Program-made: the position numbers and the translations under genes
The notes under the pieces: generated by a model
What the model saw: the letters and a program-made list of their open reading frames with translations, nothing else
Told to the model about the DNA's origin: nothing
Database searches by the model: none
Assembly: GCA_050725495.1 (NCBI GenBank)
Contig: JBOHHM010000116.1
Span: forward strand, 1 to 6,396
Direction of reading: 5' to 3'
DNA from: JBOHHM01 sp050725495
GTDB lineage: Bacteria > Pseudomonadota > Gammaproteobacteria > Burkholderiales > Burkholderiaceae_C
DNA: 6,396 nucleotides
Shown here: in pieces, positions 6,259-6,396 of the stretch
Layout: every line of letters starts with the position of its first letter
Position numbering within the stretch: position 1 is the first letter of the stretch

Positions 6259-6271
6259 GGATCTTTAAAAA
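6259..6271 (+). promoter_or_regulatory. boxA-like rRNA antitermination site
   Basis: GGATCTTTAAAAA closely resembles the E. coli rrn boxA TGCTCTTTAACAA, keeping the TCTTTAA core. In rRNA leaders boxA RNA binds NusB-S10 and makes the polymerase resistant to premature termination. Its place ~50 bases after the P2 start fits that role. Confidence 0.7.
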
Positions 6272-6288
6272 CATACAGCCGATAAGCG

Positions 6289-6350
6289 TGGGCGTTTGAA
6301 GGCGATTGCCAAGTTCTTCGGAACTGAAGTCGCAAGACTTTAAACGCTCA
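6289..6350 (+). other. Long leader hairpin capped by a UUCG tetraloop
   Basis: Bases 6289-6301 pair with 6338-6350 over 13 positions, including two G-U pairs. Inside, GCGA (6302-6305) can pair with TCGC (6330-6333), and AGTTC (6312-6316) with GAACT (6321-6325) around TTCG (6317-6320). The tip reads C-UUCG-G, the exceptionally stable tetraloop. This is probably a structural element of the pre-16S leader and may be involved in processing or chaperoning. Confidence 0.65.
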
Positions 6351-6353
6351 TGA

Positions 6354-6387
6354 GAATAGAAGTGAAGTTCACTTCAATTCCGTTTTT
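6354..6387 (+). terminator. Terminator-like hairpin plus T-tract in the rRNA leader
   Basis: GAAT (6354-6357) pairs with ATTC (6377-6380) and GAAGTGA (6359-6365) with TCACTTC (6369-6375), with one A-A mismatch between them and a three-base loop. After two bases comes TTTTT (6383-6387). The shape is that of an intrinsic terminator, but the stem is AT-rich and modest. In an rRNA leader with an upstream boxA, read-through would be expected. It may instead be a processing stem. Confidence 0.4.
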
Positions 6388-6396
6388 ATGAGTTGC

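Larger units (their letters stand above)
6211..6396 (+). other. 5' leader of an rRNA operon (pre-16S); 16S gene begins beyond window
   Basis: The untranslated leader contains a boxA-like site followed by CAGCCGATAAGCGTGGGCG, a sequence characteristic of Burkholderiales rRNA leaders and spacers. It has no open reading frame with a ribosome binding site. The usual 16S opening (AGAGTTTGATC) has not appeared by base 6396, so the mature gene should begin within some tens of bases to the right. The leader would form part of the precursor trimmed by RNase III and other nucleases. Confidence 0.8.

Noticed and set aside
5965..6396. Search for tRNA genes, CRISPR arrays or small protein genes in the last 430 bases
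   Set aside because: No cloverleaf, no regularly spaced repeats and no frame with a ribosome binding site were found. The region is explained as promoters and rRNA leader.

Overview
The window is GC-rich DNA, with a clearly AT-richer last ~430 bases. It is most consistent with a beta-proteobacterium of the order Burkholderiales, probably family Comamonadaceae (Polaromonas/Rhodoferax/Acidovorax/Variovorax-like). I base this on the protein flavour, on a Burkholderiales-style ribosomal RNA leader at the right end, and on two short elements that resemble, from memory, interspersed repeats common in that family. No database search was possible, so the family assignment is an inference.

Layout, left to right. 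(1) Bases 1-1131 (+) hold the C-terminal part of a fold-type I PLP-dependent aminotransferase-like protein, most likely the effector half of a MocR/GntR-type regulator whose DNA-binding part lies off the left edge. (2) Bases 3044-1128 (-) hold a full-length ABC-F ATPase of the Uup type. It converges on the first gene and the two stop codons overlap. (3) A ~100-base divergent spacer separates uup from (4) a molybdenum hydroxylase operon of the isoquinoline 1-oxidoreductase type: a small [2Fe-2S] subunit (starting at GTG 3149) and a large Mo-cofactor subunit with a twin-arginine signal (3613-5964). (5) Bases 5965-6396 contain no gene. They carry two tandem promoters 180 bases apart and the start of an rRNA operon leader with a boxA-like antitermination site and stable hairpins. 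The 16S gene itself would begin just past the right edge.

The small and large molybdenum hydroxylase subunits should form one heterodimer, with electrons passing from the Mo site through two [2Fe-2S] clusters. The large subunit carries the only export signal, so the small one would travel with it as a folded complex. No XdhC-type maturation factor or cytochrome subunit is in view, so the external electron acceptor and substrate are unknown. The other genes look functionally unrelated.

The most unusual features are two apparent repeat elements that have become protein-coding. One lies at the junction of the two hydroxylase genes. It appears to supply the first ~28 residues of the large subunit, and no stop codon terminates the small subunit there, so that frame runs 343 bases into the large-subunit gene. 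The other encodes part of the Uup interdomain linker in frame. I see no new defence or mobile system.
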